A DNA stretch of 40,906 bases. Origin: JABDPF01 sp036351575 (GTDB lineage: Bacteria; Pseudomonadota; Gammaproteobacteria; Xanthomonadales; SZUA-36). Shown here piece by piece: positions 16,178 through 25,113 of this stretch (the stretch's first letter is position 1; every line of letters begins with the position of its first letter). A program made the position numbers and the translations under genes. Under the pieces are notes generated by a model. That model worked only from the letters and a program-made list of their open reading frames with translations. It did not search any database and had not been told where the DNA came from. The DNA lies in NCBI GenBank assembly GCA_036351575.1, contig JAZBPJ010000011.1, positions 1 through 40,906 on the forward strand. Reading direction: 5' to 3'.

Positions 16178-16858
16178 ATGAAACGAATACTGGCGATAGA
16201 AACATCCGCGGAAACCTGTTCCGTTGCGCTCGAGTACGACGGCGAAGTGCGGGAGTCTTTCGAGCACGCGCCGATGAAGCACGCGGAGCTGATCCTGCCG
16301 GCGGTGAACGCCCTGCTGGACGCGGCCGGCGTGCGCATGCCCGATCTCGATGCGATCGCTTTCGGACGGGGCCCGGGCAGCTTCACCAGCCTGAGAATCG
16401 GCATCGGCGTGGTCCAGGGACTGGCCTGGGGCGCCGATATCCCGGTCGTTCCGGTTTCTTCGCTCGCCGCGGTGGCGCAGGGGGTGCTCGACGGTGTCGC
16501 AAACGATAGCCGCATCCTGGTCGCGATGGATGCGCGCATGGGCGAAGTTTTTCACGGCGAGTTCTTCAAGGGGCCCGGCGGAACCGTCGCGGCAGCCGGC
16601 GATGAAGGCGTTTCCGCCCCCGGGGACTTGAGCATGGCCGGTCCGTGGATTGCCGCGGGCAACGGTTTCGAGCGTTTCGAGGCGCTGGCCGGTCTCGCGC
16701 GCGAGGCAATTTTCTGCCGGCCCGACGCCTGGCCGCGCGCATCGGCCGTTCTGCAGTTGGCGCACGCCTGGCTGCTGGAAAACGAGGCGCTGCCGGCGGG
16801 CATGGCGCAGCCCGTCTACATCCGCAACAATGTCGCGGAGCGTCCGGCCGGGGCCTGA
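16178..16858 (+). CDS. tsaB: tRNA threonylcarbamoyladenosine biosynthesis protein TsaB
   Basis: A 226-residue ASKHA-fold protein with LAIETSAETCSVAL at the N-terminus and AFGRGPGSFTSLRIGIGVVQ near residues 60-80, both typical of TsaB. TsaB is the non-catalytic partner of TsaD in making t6A at position 37 of ANN-decoding tRNAs. The ATG at 16178 is chosen: an upstream in-frame GTG at 16163 would add only five residues, partly from the repeat flank. The gene sits just after the palindromic repeat closing yoaA. Its TGA directly abuts the convergent mgtE stop with no base between. Confidence 0.93.
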   Translation: MKRILAIETSAETCSVALEYDGEVRESFEHAPMKHAELILPAVNALLDAAGVRMPDLDAIAFGRGPGSFTSLRIGIGVVQGLAWGADIPVVPVSSLAAVAQGVLDGVANDSRILVAMDARMGEVFHGEFFKGPGGTVAAAGDEGVSAPGDLSMAGPWIAAGNGFERFEALAGLAREAIFCRPDAWPRASAVLQLAHAWLLENEALPAGMAQPVYIRNNVAERPAGA

Positions 16859-18223
16859 TCAGCCGCCGATCAGAACGAAGGTCGCCAGGCCGATAAAGGC
16901 GACGATGCCAATGACGTCCGTGACGGTCGTCAGGACCACACCGCCTGCCAGCGCCGGGTCGATGGACATTTTCTTCAGGATGCCCGGGATCAGCGCACCG
17001 GCCAGCGCGCCGGCTACCAGGTTGAGCAGGATCGCCGCGGCCATCACGACCCCCAGAAGGAAATCCTTGTACCAGGCGATCGCGATCGCGGCGACCACGA
17101 TGGAGAACAGCAGCCCGTTCAACAGTCCAACCGCGAGTTCCCGGCGCAGCAGGGCAGGCGCGTTGCTGCCGCTGACCTGGCCGGTCGCCATGCCCCGGAT
17201 CATCAGGGTGAGTGTCTGCGTACCCGCGATACCCCCCATGCTCATCACGATCGGGAACAGCACCGCGGTCGCCACGATCTGGTCGAGCGTCGGTTCGAAC
17301 GCGTAGAGCACCATCGCGGCCAGGATGGCGGTTACGAGGTTGACGCCGAGCCAGATCCAGCGCCGCCGCGCGGACTGGGCGATCGGGGCGAACATGTCCT
17401 CGTCTTCGTCCAGGCCTGCGCTGGCCAGTATGCTGTGTTCCGCTTCCTCGCGGATGACGTCGACAACGTCGTCGATCGAAATCCAGCCCAGCAGCCGGTT
17501 GCCTTCGTCGACGACGGGTGCGGTCACGAGGTCGTGGTGTTCGAATTCCATGGCCACCTGCTTGGCCGGCATCGTGACGGGGATCGCTTTCAGCGACGTG
17601 TCCAGCAGGTCGCCCACGGTGCATTCCGGTTGCCGTGTCAAAAGGTCGGACAGCTTGAGGCTGCCCAGGTAGCGGTTGTTGCGGTCGATGACCCACAACA
17701 GGTCGAATACCTCCGGCAGTCCCTCGCGCATGCGCAGGTAGCGCAGGACGACGTCCAGCGTCACGTCCGCACGCACGGAGAGGAAGTCCGGGTCCATCAG
17801 GCCGCCGGCCGAGTCTTCCGGGTAGGACATGACCTGCGCGAGGCGCACGCGGTCCTGGTGGTCCATGGCGTCCAGCACCTTGGTCGTCACCGCGTTCGGC
17901 AGGTCGTCCAGGATGTCTGCGAGGTCGTCGAGCTCGAGATCGCCGACCGCCGTGACCAGGTCTTCGGGCCTGGTTCCGCGGATCAGCGTGGCGCGCACCT
18001 CGTCGTTCACATCGACGAGCACGTCACCGTCCAGTTCGGGGTCGGTCATCTCCCAGACGGCCAGGCGCTTGGTGATCGGCAGGGACTCCAGCAGGTCGCC
18101 GATCTCGGCGGCGGACAGGTTGGTCAGGAGTTTTCGCACCTGGAACTGCGTGCCGGAGTCGAGCGCCTCGGAAAGCCGTTCAAGGTGGCGCGCTGTTTTA
18201 TCTTCGTGTTTTGTTTCGGCCAT
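16859..18223 (-). CDS. mgtE: Magnesium transporter MgtE
   Basis: A 454-residue protein. The N-terminal cytosolic MgtE_N helical domain (residues ~1-130) contains LEDLADILDDLP-like repeats (ELDDLADILDDLP). A CBS pair follows at ~140-260 (APVVDEGNRLLGWISIDDVVDVI), then five hydrophobic segments from about residue 290 to the end, including the family stretch GGIAGTQTLTLMIRG. MgtE is an inner-membrane Mg2+ channel gated by cytosolic Mg2+. A GGGGGAA Shine-Dalgarno sequence precedes the ATG. A TATAAT 33 bases upstream suggests its own promoter, although it lies downstream of ptsI on the same strand with a 139-base gap. No gating domain is missing. Confidence 0.94.
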   Translation of the reverse strand: MAETKHEDKTARHLERLSEALDSGTQFQVRKLLTNLSAAEIGDLLESLPITKRLAVWEMTDPELDGDVLVDVNDEVRATLIRGTRPEDLVTAVGDLELDDLADILDDLPNAVTTKVLDAMDHQDRVRLAQVMSYPEDSAGGLMDPDFLSVRADVTLDVVLRYLRMREGLPEVFDLLWVIDRNNRYLGSLKLSDLLTRQPECTVGDLLDTSLKAIPVTMPAKQVAMEFEHHDLVTAPVVDEGNRLLGWISIDDVVDVIREEAEHSILASAGLDEDEDMFAPIAQSARRRWIWLGVNLVTAILAAMVLYAFEPTLDQIVATAVLFPIVMSMGGIAGTQTLTLMIRGMATGQVSGSNAPALLRRELAVGLLNGLLFSIVVAAIAIAWYKDFLLGVVMAAAILLNLVAGALAGALIPGILKKMSIDPALAGGVVLTTVTDVIGIVAFIGLATFVLIGG

Positions 18224-18255
18224 GACGGTTCCCCCGTGATTCGTTGCGCCCGCGC

Positions 18256-18261
18256 ATTATA
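18256..18261 (-). promoter_or_regulatory. -10 box of mgtE
   Basis: The minus strand reads TATAAT 32 bases before the mgtE ATG, in the 139-base gap after ptsI. A weak -35 (TTAATT) lies 17 bases further upstream. A 5-bp hairpin at 18335-18348, nearer ptsI, lacks a U-run, so termination after ptsI is not established. Confidence 0.45.
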
Positions 18262-18362
18262 CAGCCTGCAAATTACCGAATTAATATCCGGCGTCGCAGC
18301 ATGCACGCCGCGCAGGGTGGAATTCGTCGGTGCGGCCGGTCAGCCGGCAAGAAACAGGGGAT

Positions 18363-20108
18363 TCAGCCCTGCGAGTCGTCCAGCGCTTCGAGCAGGGGTT
18401 TGCGCGCCTCGCCGGCATCGTCGAGCCAGCGCGTCAGCGCCGCGGCGGCCTTTGCAATGTCCGTCGCGAGGATGACCTGCTTGACCTCAAGCAGGCGGCC
18501 GGGAAACATCGAGAAATCCCTCAGTCCCATGGCCAGGAGCAGGCGGGTGTAACGCCGGTCGCCCGCCGCTTCACCGCAGACCGACAGCGGCAGGTTCAAC
18601 TCCGACGCATCGCGGAATATGCGCAGCAGGAGCTGGATCACGCCCGGGTGCTGCAGGTCGTAGAGGTGCGCGACCTGTTCGTCCACGCGGTCCGCGGCGA
18701 GGGCGTACTGCAACAGATCGTTGGTGCCGATCGAGATGAAATCCACGTGTCGGCTCAGTTCCGGAATCGCCAATGCGGCGGCCGGCACCTCGATCATGGC
18801 GCCGACCGGCAGATCCGGATCGAACGGCAGCCCGTCCCGTTCCAGTTCGCTTTTCGCTTCTTCGATCAGCGAGCGGACCTTGGCCATTTCCACGACCGAG
18901 GTCACCATCGGGATGAGGCAGTGAACCTGCCCCGCTGCGCCGGCGCGCAAAATGGCGCGCAACTGCAGTTTGAAGCGGTCCGAGTCGCGCAGGCACAGGC
19001 GGATGGCGCGCAGGCCGAGCGCCGGGTTGGCGTTTCTCAACGGTTCCGGCAGGCCATCCATCACGGGCATTTTGTCCGCTCCGAGATCGAGCGTGCGGAT
19101 CGTCAGCGGTTTGCCGTTCAATGCCTGGACGGCACGCAGGTACTCCTCGTATTGCTCTTCCTCAGCGGGCGGCGGGCCGTCCATGAACAGGAACTCCGTG
19201 CGATACAGCCCGACCCCGTCTGCACCCTCGGCGAGGGCCGCGGCGAAATCCGCGTGTCGCTCGGCGTTGGCCATCAGCGTGACCGGCACGCCGTCTGCGC
19301 TGCGCGCCGGTTCTTCGCGAATGGCTTCCAGGGCCTCGCGAAAACGCCGCGTCTCGGCCTGCACTTCCTCGTAGTGTTTGCGGATCGTATCGTCGGGGCT
19401 GGCGTACACGAGGCCCTTGCCGCCGTCCAGGATCAGGGTTTCTCTCTCACGCAGCAGCGTTTGCGCATGTCTTACGCCCAGCACGGCGGGAACCCCGAGG
19501 CTGGCGGACAGAATGGCTGCGTGGCTGTGCGGCCCCCCGTGCTCGGTGATGATGCCGCCCACGCCCCGTTCGTGCAGGTGCGCGAGTTCTCCCGGCGTCA
19601 GGTCCTTGGCGATGACGAGCGTTTCGGCCAGGCGGTCCGGCAGTTCGCTGAAATGGCGGCTGTCCTCCTGTTCCGCCAGCTTGCTTTGCACCAGGCGCAC
19701 GACCTGCGCGATGTCCTCGCCGCGGGTCCGGATGTAGTCGTCGTCCAGTTCCTGGAATTCTTTCAGCACGATTTCGAGCTGGGATTGCAGGGCCCATTCA
19801 GCGTTGCACAGCTTTTCACGAATCCGCTCTTCGGTGCTGCGGCGAATGCTGGCGTCGTCCAGCATCAGGATATGCGATTGCAGAACCTCGTTTGCCGGCA
19901 CCTGGACGCTCAGGTTCATGCGCCCGGAGAGCTCGGCGAGCTGTTGCCGGGCTGCTTCAATCGCGTTCTGCAGGCGCCGGACCTCGTGCTCCGCCTGTGC
20001 CGCTTCGATCCGGTATTCAACGATCTCCAGTTCGTTCTGCACGACGATGTGGCAGCGCCCGATCGCGATGCCGCGTGCCGCGCCGTAACCGGTCAGTGCG
20101 AGCGTCAC
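18363..20108 (-). CDS. ptsI: PTS enzyme I (phosphoenolpyruvate-protein phosphotransferase)
   Basis: A 581-residue EI with no N-terminal GAF domain, so it is of PtsI length rather than PtsP. The HPr-binding/swivel region is at the N-terminus, and GGPHSHAAI at 192-200 holds the phosphorylated His (His196 by alignment with E. coli His189). The PEP-binding barrel ends with the LPLSVCGEAAGD catalytic Cys motif. It passes phosphate from PEP to HPr in the cytoplasm. The GTG start at 20108 overlaps the ptsH stop as GTGA, indicating translational coupling. No sugar permease is nearby; with HPr kinase and EIIA-Ntr in the same run it is probably regulatory (inference). Confidence 0.93.
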   Translation of the reverse strand: MTLALTGYGAARGIAIGRCHIVVQNELEIVEYRIEAAQAEHEVRRLQNAIEAARQQLAELSGRMNLSVQVPANEVLQSHILMLDDASIRRSTEERIREKLCNAEWALQSQLEIVLKEFQELDDDYIRTRGEDIAQVVRLVQSKLAEQEDSRHFSELPDRLAETLVIAKDLTPGELAHLHERGVGGIITEHGGPHSHAAILSASLGVPAVLGVRHAQTLLRERETLILDGGKGLVYASPDDTIRKHYEEVQAETRRFREALEAIREEPARSADGVPVTLMANAERHADFAAALAEGADGVGLYRTEFLFMDGPPPAEEEQYEEYLRAVQALNGKPLTIRTLDLGADKMPVMDGLPEPLRNANPALGLRAIRLCLRDSDRFKLQLRAILRAGAAGQVHCLIPMVTSVVEMAKVRSLIEEAKSELERDGLPFDPDLPVGAMIEVPAAALAIPELSRHVDFISIGTNDLLQYALAADRVDEQVAHLYDLQHPGVIQLLLRIFRDASELNLPLSVCGEAAGDRRYTRLLLAMGLRDFSMFPGRLLEVKQVILATDIAKAAAALTRWLDDAGEARKPLLEALDDSQG

Positions 20109-20374
20109 TGTTCTTCTCCGAATCCGTCCTCGATCAGTGCCAGTACAGCCTGGAGGGCGGGCTTTTCATCCGGTCCGTCAGCCTCGATAACGATTTCGGT
20201 TCCGGCCGATGCAGCCAGCGTCAGCACGCCCATGATGGATTTTGCATTGACCACGCGGGTGCCGCGCGTGATCTGGATCTCCGCTTGCCATTCCGACGCG
20301 CAGTTGACGAGGCGCGAAGCGGCTCGGGCATGCAGTCCCAGCTTGTTGACGATGGTGACCGGCGCAGAGATCAT
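20105..20374 (-). CDS. ptsH: Phosphocarrier protein HPr
   Basis: An 89-residue HPr. KLGLHARAAS places the catalytic His at position 15. KSIMGVLTL places Ser at position 46, the site used by HPr kinase, which is encoded in the same gene run. It receives phosphate from EI and passes it to EIIA proteins. The ATG at 20374 overlaps the EIIA stop as ATGA, which decides the start over an upstream in-frame ATG. The gene end overlaps ptsI. Having both residues fits dual regulation. Confidence 0.95.
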   Translation of the reverse strand: MISAPVTIVNKLGLHARAASRLVNCASEWQAEIQITRGTRVVNAKSIMGVLTLAASAGTEIVIEADGPDEKPALQAVLALIEDGFGEEQ

Positions 20375-20760
20375 TTCTGGAATATCTTGGTGCTGCGCCG
20401 TCCGCACTCGGCCACCTTGCGGGTCAGCTGTTCCAGGGGCATCTCACGGTTGGCCCAGGCGCACAGCACCATCGCCAGGTTGACCCCGGTCACCATCATT
20501 GCGTCATGCTCATCGAGCAGCCCGGCAACGCGGTTGGAAGGGCTCGCGCCGATCAGGTCGGTCATCACGAGCGTGCCGGCGCCGGCGCTCGCTTTGTCGA
20601 TGGCCTTGCTGATGTGCTCGACATCCTCGGGGCTGTTACCGGAGCCGTTGAACGGCACGCAGCGGATTTTCTGCAGCGAGGAGCCGACGATGAATTCGGC
20701 CTCGGCGCGCAGCGCCGCCCCGGATTCTCCGTGCGTCACGATAACGAGCCCGGTGGTCAT
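20371..20760 (-). CDS. PTS EIIA, mannose/ascorbate-type (EIIA-Man)
   Basis: A 129-residue EIIA of the mannose superfamily: LVIVTHGESG near the N-terminus places the phosphorylated His at residue 10, followed by DLIGASPSN, the usual second motif. The ATG overlaps the rapZ stop (ATGA), and the stop overlaps the HPr start. No IIB, IIC or IID genes are present in the window, and orphan EIIA-Man proteins in this context are thought to be regulatory. Its phosphorylation partner is presumably the adjacent HPr. Confidence 0.9.
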   Translation of the reverse strand: MTTGLVIVTHGESGAALRAEAEFIVGSSLQKIRCVPFNGSGNSPEDVEHISKAIDKASAGAGTLVMTDLIGASPSNRVAGLLDEHDAMMVTGVNLAMVLCAWANREMPLEQLTRKVAECGRRSTKIFQK

Positions 20761-21635
20761 CCCTGCAGCTCCCGGTGGTAGACCAGCACGTTTTCGAAGC
20801 GTGCCGTCATGGTCTCCGCAAGCTGGCTGATCAGGTAAACGGAACGGTGCAATCCGCCGGTACAGCCGACGCCGATGGTCACGTAGCTGCGCTGGCTGGC
20901 CTGGAACTCGGGCAGCCATTTCTCAAGGAAGCCGGAGATATCGGCGACCATGCTTTGCACCGAGTCATCGTTCTCCAGCCACTGCCGAACGGGCTCGTCC
21001 AGTCCGGTGAAGTCGCGCAGGCTTTTCACCCAGTAGGGGTTGGGCAGGATACGGGCATCGAAGATGAAATCCACGCCCTGCGGTACGCCGCGCTTGAAAG
21101 CGAAGGATTCAAGCACGATGGTCATCGCACCGCTTTCCTGGCCGACGCAGCGCCAGACCTGGTTGCGAAGCTGGTGAATGTTCAGTTCGGTGGTGTCGAT
21201 CACCCAGTCCGCGCGTGCATGCAGCGGCTCGAGGATCGCGTGTTCGGATTCGATTGCCTGGGGCAGCGCCTGTTGCTCGCCGGTCAGCGGATGGCGCCGG
21301 CGCGTCTCGCTGAAACGCTTGATGATGCTGCGGGTCGCCGCTGTCATGAACAGCAGCATGCAGCTCTGGCCGTCTTTCGTGAGCCTGTCCAGCCAGCGGG
21401 GAATCTGCTCGAGTTCACCCGCCGGGGAGCGTGCGTCCACGCCGAATGCAACCCGCGTGTAGGCTTCGTCTGCGCGCTTGCCGATTTGCCGCACGATCTC
21501 GGGCACCATGCCGGCGGGCAGGTTGTCCACGCAATAAAAGCCCAGGTCTTCGAGCGCGCGCAGAGCCGTCGATTTGCCGCTGCCTGACAAACCGGTGACG
21601 AGAACCAACTGGCGGATCCGGGATGGGTCACCCAT
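20757..21635 (-). CDS. rapZ: RNase adapter protein RapZ
   Basis: A 292-residue P-loop protein with GLSGSGKS at residues 15-22. It also has FYCVDNLPAGMVPE, FDARILPNPYW, and the conserved C-terminal stretch VTIGVGCTGGLHRSVYL with its Cys and His. In E. coli RapZ senses GlcN6P and delivers the sRNA GlmZ to RNase E, tuning glmS; in others it is named YvcJ. It starts 3 bases after hprK and overlaps the EIIA gene. Location between PTS genes matches its rpoN-operon context elsewhere. Confidence 0.95.
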   Translation of the reverse strand: MGDPSRIRQLVLVTGLSGSGKSTALRALEDLGFYCVDNLPAGMVPEIVRQIGKRADEAYTRVAFGVDARSPAGELEQIPRWLDRLTKDGQSCMLLFMTAATRSIIKRFSETRRRHPLTGEQQALPQAIESEHAILEPLHARADWVIDTTELNIHQLRNQVWRCVGQESGAMTIVLESFAFKRGVPQGVDFIFDARILPNPYWVKSLRDFTGLDEPVRQWLENDDSVQSMVADISGFLEKWLPEFQASQRSYVTIGVGCTGGLHRSVYLISQLAETMTARFENVLVYHRELQG

Positions 21636-21638
21636 GCT

Positions 21639-22592
21639 TCATTCACCCCCGCTTTGTCGCTGCATGAGACGCGAATGGCGGGCAATGAACTCGGAGGCGG
21701 CATCGAAGCCCTTGGCTTTCAGCATGAAATCGCGCACGGCGGTCTCGGCCATCACGGCCAGGTTGCGGCCGGTCATGACCGGAATGGTGATTTTCGGAAC
21801 CGGGATGTCGAACACTTCCTGCATGCTGCTGTTGGCCTGCAGGCGCCCGTAAACGTCATCGCCTTCACCCGCCGCCGGCAGTTCGAGGTGAATGATCAGG
21901 CGCAGGAACTTGTTCAGCTTGACTGCCGAATCGCCAAACATCTGGCGAACGTTCAGGACACCGAGCCCGCGCACCTCGATGCAGTCCTGGAGCACCTCCG
22001 GGCAGCTCCCGTCGATCAGCTCGGGCGAAACCTTGGTGAATTCCGGCGCATCGTCTGCGACCAGCCGGTGTCCCCGGCTCAGCAGCTCCAGGGCGAGTTC
22101 GCTCTTGCCGCTGCCCGCTCCCCCCGTGATCAGCACGCCCATGGTGAAGATCTCCATGTAAACGCCATGCAGCGTGGTTTTCAGGGCCAGCGTCCGCGAC
22201 ACGTGATATTGCAGGTACGTGATCAGCTCGTGCGAGTGCATCGCCGAGCAGATCAATGCGGTCGGGCTGCCGTTTGCCGCGGTGCGGATTTCCCCGGGGA
22301 CTTCCAGTGCGTCACCAATGATCACCACGACCGGTTCGTAGTCGAAGATGCGCGCTACCGTGGCGTGCCGTTCGGTCTCGTCGAGTTCCCGCAGGTAGCG
22401 AATTTCCTCGTTGCCCAGGACCTGGATCCGGTTCGGATGGATCAGGTTCAGGTAGCCCACCGTCGCCGGCCGCAACGTCAGGTCTTCCTCGGTGATGGCC
22501 AGCGTTTCTGCGCCGCCGCCGCTAACCCAGTACAGCCTGAGCCGCCCGCGCAAGGCATCGTAGAGGGACCTTGCCGTCAGCGCGCGATTCAC
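21639..22592 (-). CDS. hprK: HPr kinase/phosphorylase
   Basis: A 317-residue HprK. An N-terminal Mur-ligase-like domain is followed by the kinase domain with LHGVYMEIFTMGVLITG, P-loop GGAGSGKS at 157-164, and the HprK signature IEVRGLGVLNVRQMFG. It phosphorylates HPr on Ser46 and reverses this with phosphate. The GTG start overlaps the ptsN stop (GTGA). It is absent from E. coli but known in several proteobacterial rpoN clusters, where it links HPr-Ser-P to regulation rather than sugar uptake. Confidence 0.94.
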   Translation of the reverse strand: MNRALTARSLYDALRGRLRLYWVSGGGAETLAITEEDLTLRPATVGYLNLIHPNRIQVLGNEEIRYLRELDETERHATVARIFDYEPVVVIIGDALEVPGEIRTAANGSPTALICSAMHSHELITYLQYHVSRTLALKTTLHGVYMEIFTMGVLITGGAGSGKSELALELLSRGHRLVADDAPEFTKVSPELIDGSCPEVLQDCIEVRGLGVLNVRQMFGDSAVKLNKFLRLIIHLELPAAGEGDDVYGRLQANSSMQEVFDIPVPKITIPVMTGRNLAVMAETAVRDFMLKAKGFDAASEFIARHSRLMQRQSGGE

Positions 22593-23047
22593 TGGACGCC
22601 GGCGCCGGTAATCAGCTTGAGCAGTTCGGCGGGCGTTTCCGCGGACCGCACCGCATCCAGCAAGCCCGGCTCACCGAACAGTTCCGCGATATGCGCCAGC
22701 AGCTTGAGGTGGTCTTCGCCGCAGTCTTCCGGAACGGCCAGGGCGAAAACCAGGTCGACCGGCTGGCCGTCCGCCGCCTCGAAGGGCATGGGCTTGCTCA
22801 GTCTGAAAAACGCGGCTTCCACCTGGGTGATGCCGCTGATCCGGCCGTGGGGTATGGCGACGCCGTTGCCCAGCCCGGTGCTGCCGAGGCGTTCCCGGGT
22901 GATCAGGCTGTCAAAGACGTCCCGCTGGTTCAGTTCGTCGCTGTTTTCGGCCAGTTTAACGCTGATCAGTTCGAGCAGACGCTTTTTACTGCCGGCATGG
23001 ACATCGAAGCTGACGCGGTCCGGGGTCAGCAGGTCATGAATGAGCAT
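22589..23047 (-). CDS. ptsN: Nitrogen-regulatory PTS protein EIIA-Ntr
   Basis: A 152-residue PTS_EIIA type-2 domain. GNGVAIPHGRI places the phosphorylated His at residue 67, and DLVFALAVPEDCGEDHLKLL is typical of the family. In proteobacteria unphosphorylated EIIA-Ntr controls potassium transport and other targets. It lies 28 bases after hpf and overlaps hprK. No NPr gene is present; the cluster's HPr probably serves as donor (inference). Confidence 0.94.
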   Translation of the reverse strand: MLIHDLLTPDRVSFDVHAGSKKRLLELISVKLAENSDELNQRDVFDSLITRERLGSTGLGNGVAIPHGRISGITQVEAAFFRLSKPMPFEAADGQPVDLVFALAVPEDCGEDHLKLLAHIAELFGEPGLLDAVRSAETPAELLKLITGAGVQ

Positions 23048-23075
23048 GGTTTTCTGTCGGTGTTGTCCCGGCCTG

Positions 23076-23402
23076 TCAGGCGTTGGTCGCTCTTTTTGCT
23101 GAACTGGCGTGGTGCCCGCGCAGGCGGTCCTTGTGCCGCCTCACGAGCTTGTCCAGTTTGTCGGCGAGACCATCGATTGCAGCGTACATGTCCTCGTTCG
23201 ACTCCTGGGCGAACAAGGCCTTCGGGGCGCCGGCGGCATTGATTTTACCTTCGGCGTAATTGAGTTTTTTCTCTACCTTGAGAATGACATCGGTAGAAAT
23301 CACGTGATCGAAGTGCCGGGTTATGCGTTGGACTTTTTCTGTTGCATAGGCGCGCAGTGCGGGGGTGACTTCGATGTGATGTCCGGTGATGTTGATCTGC
23401 AT
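23076..23402 (-). CDS. hpf: Ribosome hibernation promoting factor, short form
   Basis: A 108-residue protein starting MQINITGHHIEVTPALR, with KVEKKLNYAEGKINAAG and DMYAAIDGLADKLDKLVRRHKDR, matching short HPF/YhbH. It binds the 30S decoding region and promotes 100S ribosome dimers in stationary phase. The ATG at 23402 is preceded by TTGGAG, a good ribosome site; the frame stays open 60 codons upstream but that part looks non-coding. The 223-base gap from rpoN contains a possible -10 (TATAAG at 23557-23562) and a 5-bp GC hairpin near 23433-23447, so separate transcription is plausible. Confidence 0.93.
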   Translation of the reverse strand: MQINITGHHIEVTPALRAYATEKVQRITRHFDHVISTDVILKVEKKLNYAEGKINAAGAPKALFAQESNEDMYAAIDGLADKLDKLVRRHKDRLRGHHASSAKRATNA

Positions 23403-23625
23403 TTCGATCTCCAAATGTTCCATGGACGAGCGCCGGGGCGTGCCCGGAGTCAGGCCCAGTTCGCTCAATGCGGAGGGTGGATCTGGCGTTCCTTGGCTGG
23501 AGCCTTGATTTTCCAGTTGTCGGGAACGAGAAGGATTAAGCAATCCATACCTGAATCTTATACCTGATTTCAGAACTTGCAAAGTATGGCGGATCAGGAC
23601 TTCCTGCAGGCAATATCCGTCAGCA

Positions 23626-25056
23626 TCAGGAAGGCTTCTGAAGGCGGTACAATCGCCGCCGTTCGCTGGAGGACCCGATACCCAGGGATTCGCGGTACTT
23701 GGCGACGGTGCGCCGCGCCACGAGAATTCCCGTTTCTCTGAGCAGGTCGGACAGGTCCTGGTCGCTCAGGGGCTTTTCGGGGGGCTCCTGCTCGAGCAGG
23801 AACTGCAGCCGAGCCTTGATCGACGTGGCGCTGACCGTACCGCCTGATTCCGTGCGCACGTGGCTGGAGAAAAAATACTTCAGTTCGAAGAGACCGCGGG
23901 GGGTCAGCATGTACTTGCGCGTCGTGGCGCGGGAGACCGTGGATTCGTGAACATCGACGATCTCGGCGATGTCCTTGAGGATCAGCGGCTTCATGGCGAT
24001 CTCGCCGTGCTCCATGAAATCCTCCTGCGCCTCGACGATGGCTTGCGACACGCGGATCAGGGTCTGGTTGCGCAATTCCAGGCTGGACATCAGCCAACGC
24101 GCCTCCTGCAGCCGGCCGCGCAGGTAGTCGGCATCCGCGCCGCCCGATTTGCGCAGCAGGTCGATGTAGTAGTTGTTCAGCTTCAGCCCGGGTTCGTTTT
24201 CCGGGTTCAGCGTGACCCGCCATTCGTCGTCGACCTTGGTGACGTAAACATCCGGCACCAGGTATTCGTCGCGCCGGTTGTCGTAGCGGGAACCGGGCCG
24301 CGGCTCAAGTGACTGGATGAGTTCCAGTGCGGTTTCCAGGCTGCTTTCGCTGGCGCCCGTGCGCTTGCGCAGCTCGGCCGTTTCGTGCCTTGCCAGCAGG
24401 TCCAGGTAATCGCGCGCTATGCGCATCGCCAGGTCACGCCCCGCCGTGTCCGAGGGCAGCGTTGACAGCTGCACGCGAATGCATTCCGAGGGATCCCGGG
24501 TCGCCACGCCGACCGGCTCCATGCGCTGCACGCGGTGCAGCACGGCGAGCACTTCTTCCTCGGAAACCAGCAGTTCGGGTGCGAGGCTGGCTCGGATCTC
24601 ACCGAGTGTTTCCTGCAGGAACCCGTCTTCGTCCAGCGCGTAGACGATGGCCTGTGCGATGGCCAGGTCGGTGTCGGAGAAATGCGCGAGGTTGATCTGC
24701 CACAGCAAGTGGTCGATCAGGCCCCCCTCGCTGTCATCGGCAATCTGCGACTCCCCGGAAAAGGTTTCCCAGGAAGAAGTCTCCGACCACTGCTCTCCGG
24801 GTAAAGCATCGAGATCCCAATCGGCGGAAGTGTCCTCCGGGAAATCATCATCCGCGGCTGTACTTTGTTCCAGTTCGGACGATTCTTCCGTGCCGGCCGC
24901 TTCTTCACGTTCCAGCAGCGGGTTGGAGTCCAGCACTTCCTGCACGTATTCACGCAGCTCGATGCGGTTGAGCTGAAGCAGCTTGATGGCCTGCTGCAGC
25001 TGCGGCGCCAGGGCCAGTTTCTGGGCGAGCCGTAATTGCAGGGAGTGCTCAGCCAT
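23626..25056 (-). CDS. rpoN: RNA polymerase sigma-54 factor
   Basis: A 476-residue sigma-54. The Gln-rich activator region I (SLQLRLAQKLALAPQLQQAI) opens the protein, an acidic linker follows, then the core-binding and HTH regions, and the RpoN box ARRTVAKYRE lies at 447-456. It directs core polymerase to -24/-12 promoters with bacterial enhancer-binding proteins. It follows lptB by 57 bases and precedes hpf on the same strand, the classical order. All signature regions are intact. Confidence 0.97.
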   Translation of the reverse strand: MAEHSLQLRLAQKLALAPQLQQAIKLLQLNRIELREYVQEVLDSNPLLEREEAAGTEESSELEQSTAADDDFPEDTSADWDLDALPGEQWSETSSWETFSGESQIADDSEGGLIDHLLWQINLAHFSDTDLAIAQAIVYALDEDGFLQETLGEIRASLAPELLVSEEEVLAVLHRVQRMEPVGVATRDPSECIRVQLSTLPSDTAGRDLAMRIARDYLDLLARHETAELRKRTGASESSLETALELIQSLEPRPGSRYDNRRDEYLVPDVYVTKVDDEWRVTLNPENEPGLKLNNYYIDLLRKSGGADADYLRGRLQEARWLMSSLELRNQTLIRVSQAIVEAQEDFMEHGEIAMKPLILKDIAEIVDVHESTVSRATTRKYMLTPRGLFELKYFFSSHVRTESGGTVSATSIKARLQFLLEQEPPEKPLSDQDLSDLLRETGILVARRTVAKYRESLGIGSSSERRRLYRLQKPS

Positions 25057-25113
25057 GCCGTTCGCCTTCCCGGTTCATGCCGGCGGGGGCTGCGGCCATG
25101 AAATGTCGCCGGG

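Noticed and set aside
23403..23582. 60-codon in-frame extension upstream of hpf
   Set aside because: The ribosome site and family alignment place the start at 23402; the extension looks non-coding and covers a possible promoter.
23563..23600. Sigma-54 promoter before hpf (TTGCA on the minus strand)
   Set aside because: No TGGCAC element at the required spacing.
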